Assembly (NCBI GenBank): GCA_005884335.1
Contig: VBCJ01000133.1
Span: 1-13,446, forward strand
From: Betaproteobacteria bacterium
GTDB taxonomy: Bacteria > Pseudomonadota > Gammaproteobacteria > Burkholderiales > SG8-39
Length of the DNA stretch: 13,446 bases
Reading direction: 5' to 3'
The position numbers and the translations under genes are program-made. Positions 12,421 to 13,446 of this stretch are shown here, in pieces. Within the stretch, counting starts at the first letter, position 1. Each line of letters starts with the position of its first letter. The notes beneath the pieces were generated by a model, which did not search any database, was not told the origin of the DNA, and saw nothing but the letters and a program-made list of their open reading frames with translations.

Positions 12421-13446
12421 GTGCGCACGCTCTATTTCCTCATCTTCATCACCCTGCTCAACCACTCCGTGTTCGCGGGGATGCGCGTGTCGGTATCGCT
12501 CTATGCCCTTCACCTGCACGCGACGCCGTTCACGGTCGGCGTGCTGATGGCCTTGTACGCCTTGCTGCCGATGCTCTCGGCAGTCAGCATGGGACGCCTG
12601 ATCGACCGCATCGGCTCTCGAGTGCCCATGCTCATCGGATCGATCGCGATCGCGCTCGGCGCGCTGGTCCCCTACTTGTGGCCGACGCTGACGGCGCTCC
12701 ATCTCACGAGCGTCCTGATCGGCTCGGGCTTCATGATGTACCAGGTCGCCGCGCAGAACATCATCGGCTACATCGGCCCCCCCGAGGATCGCCCAATGAC
12801 CTTCAGTCTCGCGGCACTGGGAGTTTCGGTATCGGGCTTCGTGGGCCCGATGCTCGCTGGATTCGGGATCGACGCACTCGGCTACATCGCGACCTTCGGG
12901 GCATTCGCTGCGTTTCCGCTGCTTCCGATCGCCGTGCTGGGACTGAACAAGCTGCGCCTCCCGCAGCCGCACGCCAATGCACTGCCCGAGCCGGGCCGCA
13001 GCGTCGTCGATCTCCTGCGCCACCGGGTGCTCCGTCATGTCTTTGTCGCCAGCGGCCTCTTGGCCGCCGCGTGGGACATGTTTACGTTCGCGATTCCGAT
13101 CTACGGCTCGCGCATCGGATTGTCGGCGTCGAGCATCGGCCTGGTGCTCGGCTCGTTTTCCGTGGCGACTTTCGTCATCCGGGGGCTTCTGCCTGCGATA
13201 TCGCGGCGGCTGAGCGCATGGCCGCTCCTCACGGTATCTCTGGGGACGGCAGCAACGGTTTTTTTCCTATTTCCATTGCTCGAGCGCGCGAGCTTCCTGA
13301 TGGCCGTTGCCTTTCTGCTGGGTCTGGGGCTCGGGATGTCGCAGCCGATGGTCATGTCCCTACTCCATAACACGGCGCCCGCCGGCCGGGTCGGCGAAGC
13401 GATAGGCGTGCGCATGAGCCTCGTCAACATGAGCCAGATCGCGATG
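12421..13446 (+). CDS. MFS transporter, N-terminal and central part (3' truncated by window edge)
   Basis: Translation from GTG 12421 stays open to the last base (342 codons). It is strongly hydrophobic with about ten transmembrane stretches visible. The loop GRLIDRIGSRVPM (residues 58-70) is the major facilitator motif A (GxLaDrxGrk) between helices 2 and 3. A polar central loop LNKLRLPQPHANALPEPGRS (about 176-195) separates the two helix bundles. Helices such as LLGLGLGMSQPMVMSLLHNT follow in the second half. The start is GTG because no ATG fits the N-terminus; GGGAAGG lies about 10 nt upstream, and a second GTG at 12397 is an alternative. It is probably an inner-membrane drug or metabolite exporter of the DHA1-like type; the substrate cannot be inferred. 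It is divergent from the cytochrome gene across 151 bp. Confidence 0.85.
   Translation, partial: MRTLYFLIFITLLNHSVFAGMRVSVSLYALHLHATPFTVGVLMALYALLPMLSAVSMGRLIDRIGSRVPMLIGSIAIALGALVPYLWPTLTALHLTSVLIGSGFMMYQVAAQNIIGYIGPPEDRPMTFSLAALGVSVSGFVGPMLAGFGIDALGYIATFGAFAAFPLLPIAVLGLNKLRLPQPHANALPEPGRSVVDLLRHRVLRHVFVASGLLAAAWDMFTFAIPIYGSRIGLSASSIGLVLGSFSVATFVIRGLLPAISRRLSAWPLLTVSLGTAATVFFLFPLLERASFLMAVAFLLGLGLGMSQPMVMSLLHNTAPAGRVGEAIGVRMSLVNMSQIAM

Noticed and set aside
12373..13038. Minus-strand open frame opposite the MFS gene
   Set aside because: The Arg/Glu/His-rich translation is the antisense image of a membrane protein; the plus-strand frame carries MFS motif A and regular hydrophobic helices.

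Overview
This is a GC-rich, gene-dense stretch with short intergenic gaps. It carries three periplasmic Bug/TctC-type solute-binding proteins, weak Burkholderiales-like -10 boxes (TACAAT, TAGAAT) and Shine-Dalgarno motifs. Expansion of Bug receptors is a hallmark of Betaproteobacteria, especially Burkholderiales, so the likely source is an environmental betaproteobacterium. That assignment is an inference from gene content; there is no rRNA or other marker in the window.

Layout. (A) 1-3210, plus strand: the C-terminal end of an NnrU-family membrane protein, a Bug receptor 3 nt behind it, a crotonase-superfamily protein lacking both usual catalytic glutamates, and a second Bug receptor. (B) 3210-3293: a 24-bp perfect inverted repeat with a 36-nt loop that exactly fills the space between two convergent stop codons, resembling a REPIN/REP doublet and possibly acting as a two-way terminator. 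(C) 10676 down to 3293, minus strand: seven tightly packed co-directional genes, in transcription order RidA-like protein, LVIVD-repeat beta-propeller (copy 2), haem-oxygenase-fold putative diiron oxidase, M48/Ste24-like membrane protease, third Bug receptor, LVIVD-repeat beta-propeller (copy 1), quinone-oxidoreductase-like MDR protein. Gaps run from 32 nt to a 4-nt overlap, so one operon is plausible. (D) 10836-11756, plus strand: a Tat-exported aldo/keto reductase divergent from RidA. (E) 12269 down to 11748, minus strand: a small periplasmic c-type cytochrome whose 3' end overlaps the reductase by 9 bp. (F) 12421 to the end, plus strand: an MFS transporter cut by the window edge.

How they may work together. 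Much of the content is periplasmic or membrane redox and uptake: Bug receptors, exported beta-propellers, an exported AKR and a cytochrome c, with cytosolic oxidoreductases, a crotonase-fold enzyme and RidA to process or detoxify intermediates. A catabolic or accessory oxidation pathway for an organic acid is possible, but the substrate cannot be read from sequence. The most distinctive part is the minus-strand cluster with two LVIVD propellers, each followed immediately by an oxidoreductase-type gene. No tRNA, rRNA, CRISPR array, transposase or regulator gene was seen. No gene-free stretch exceeds about 160 bases.
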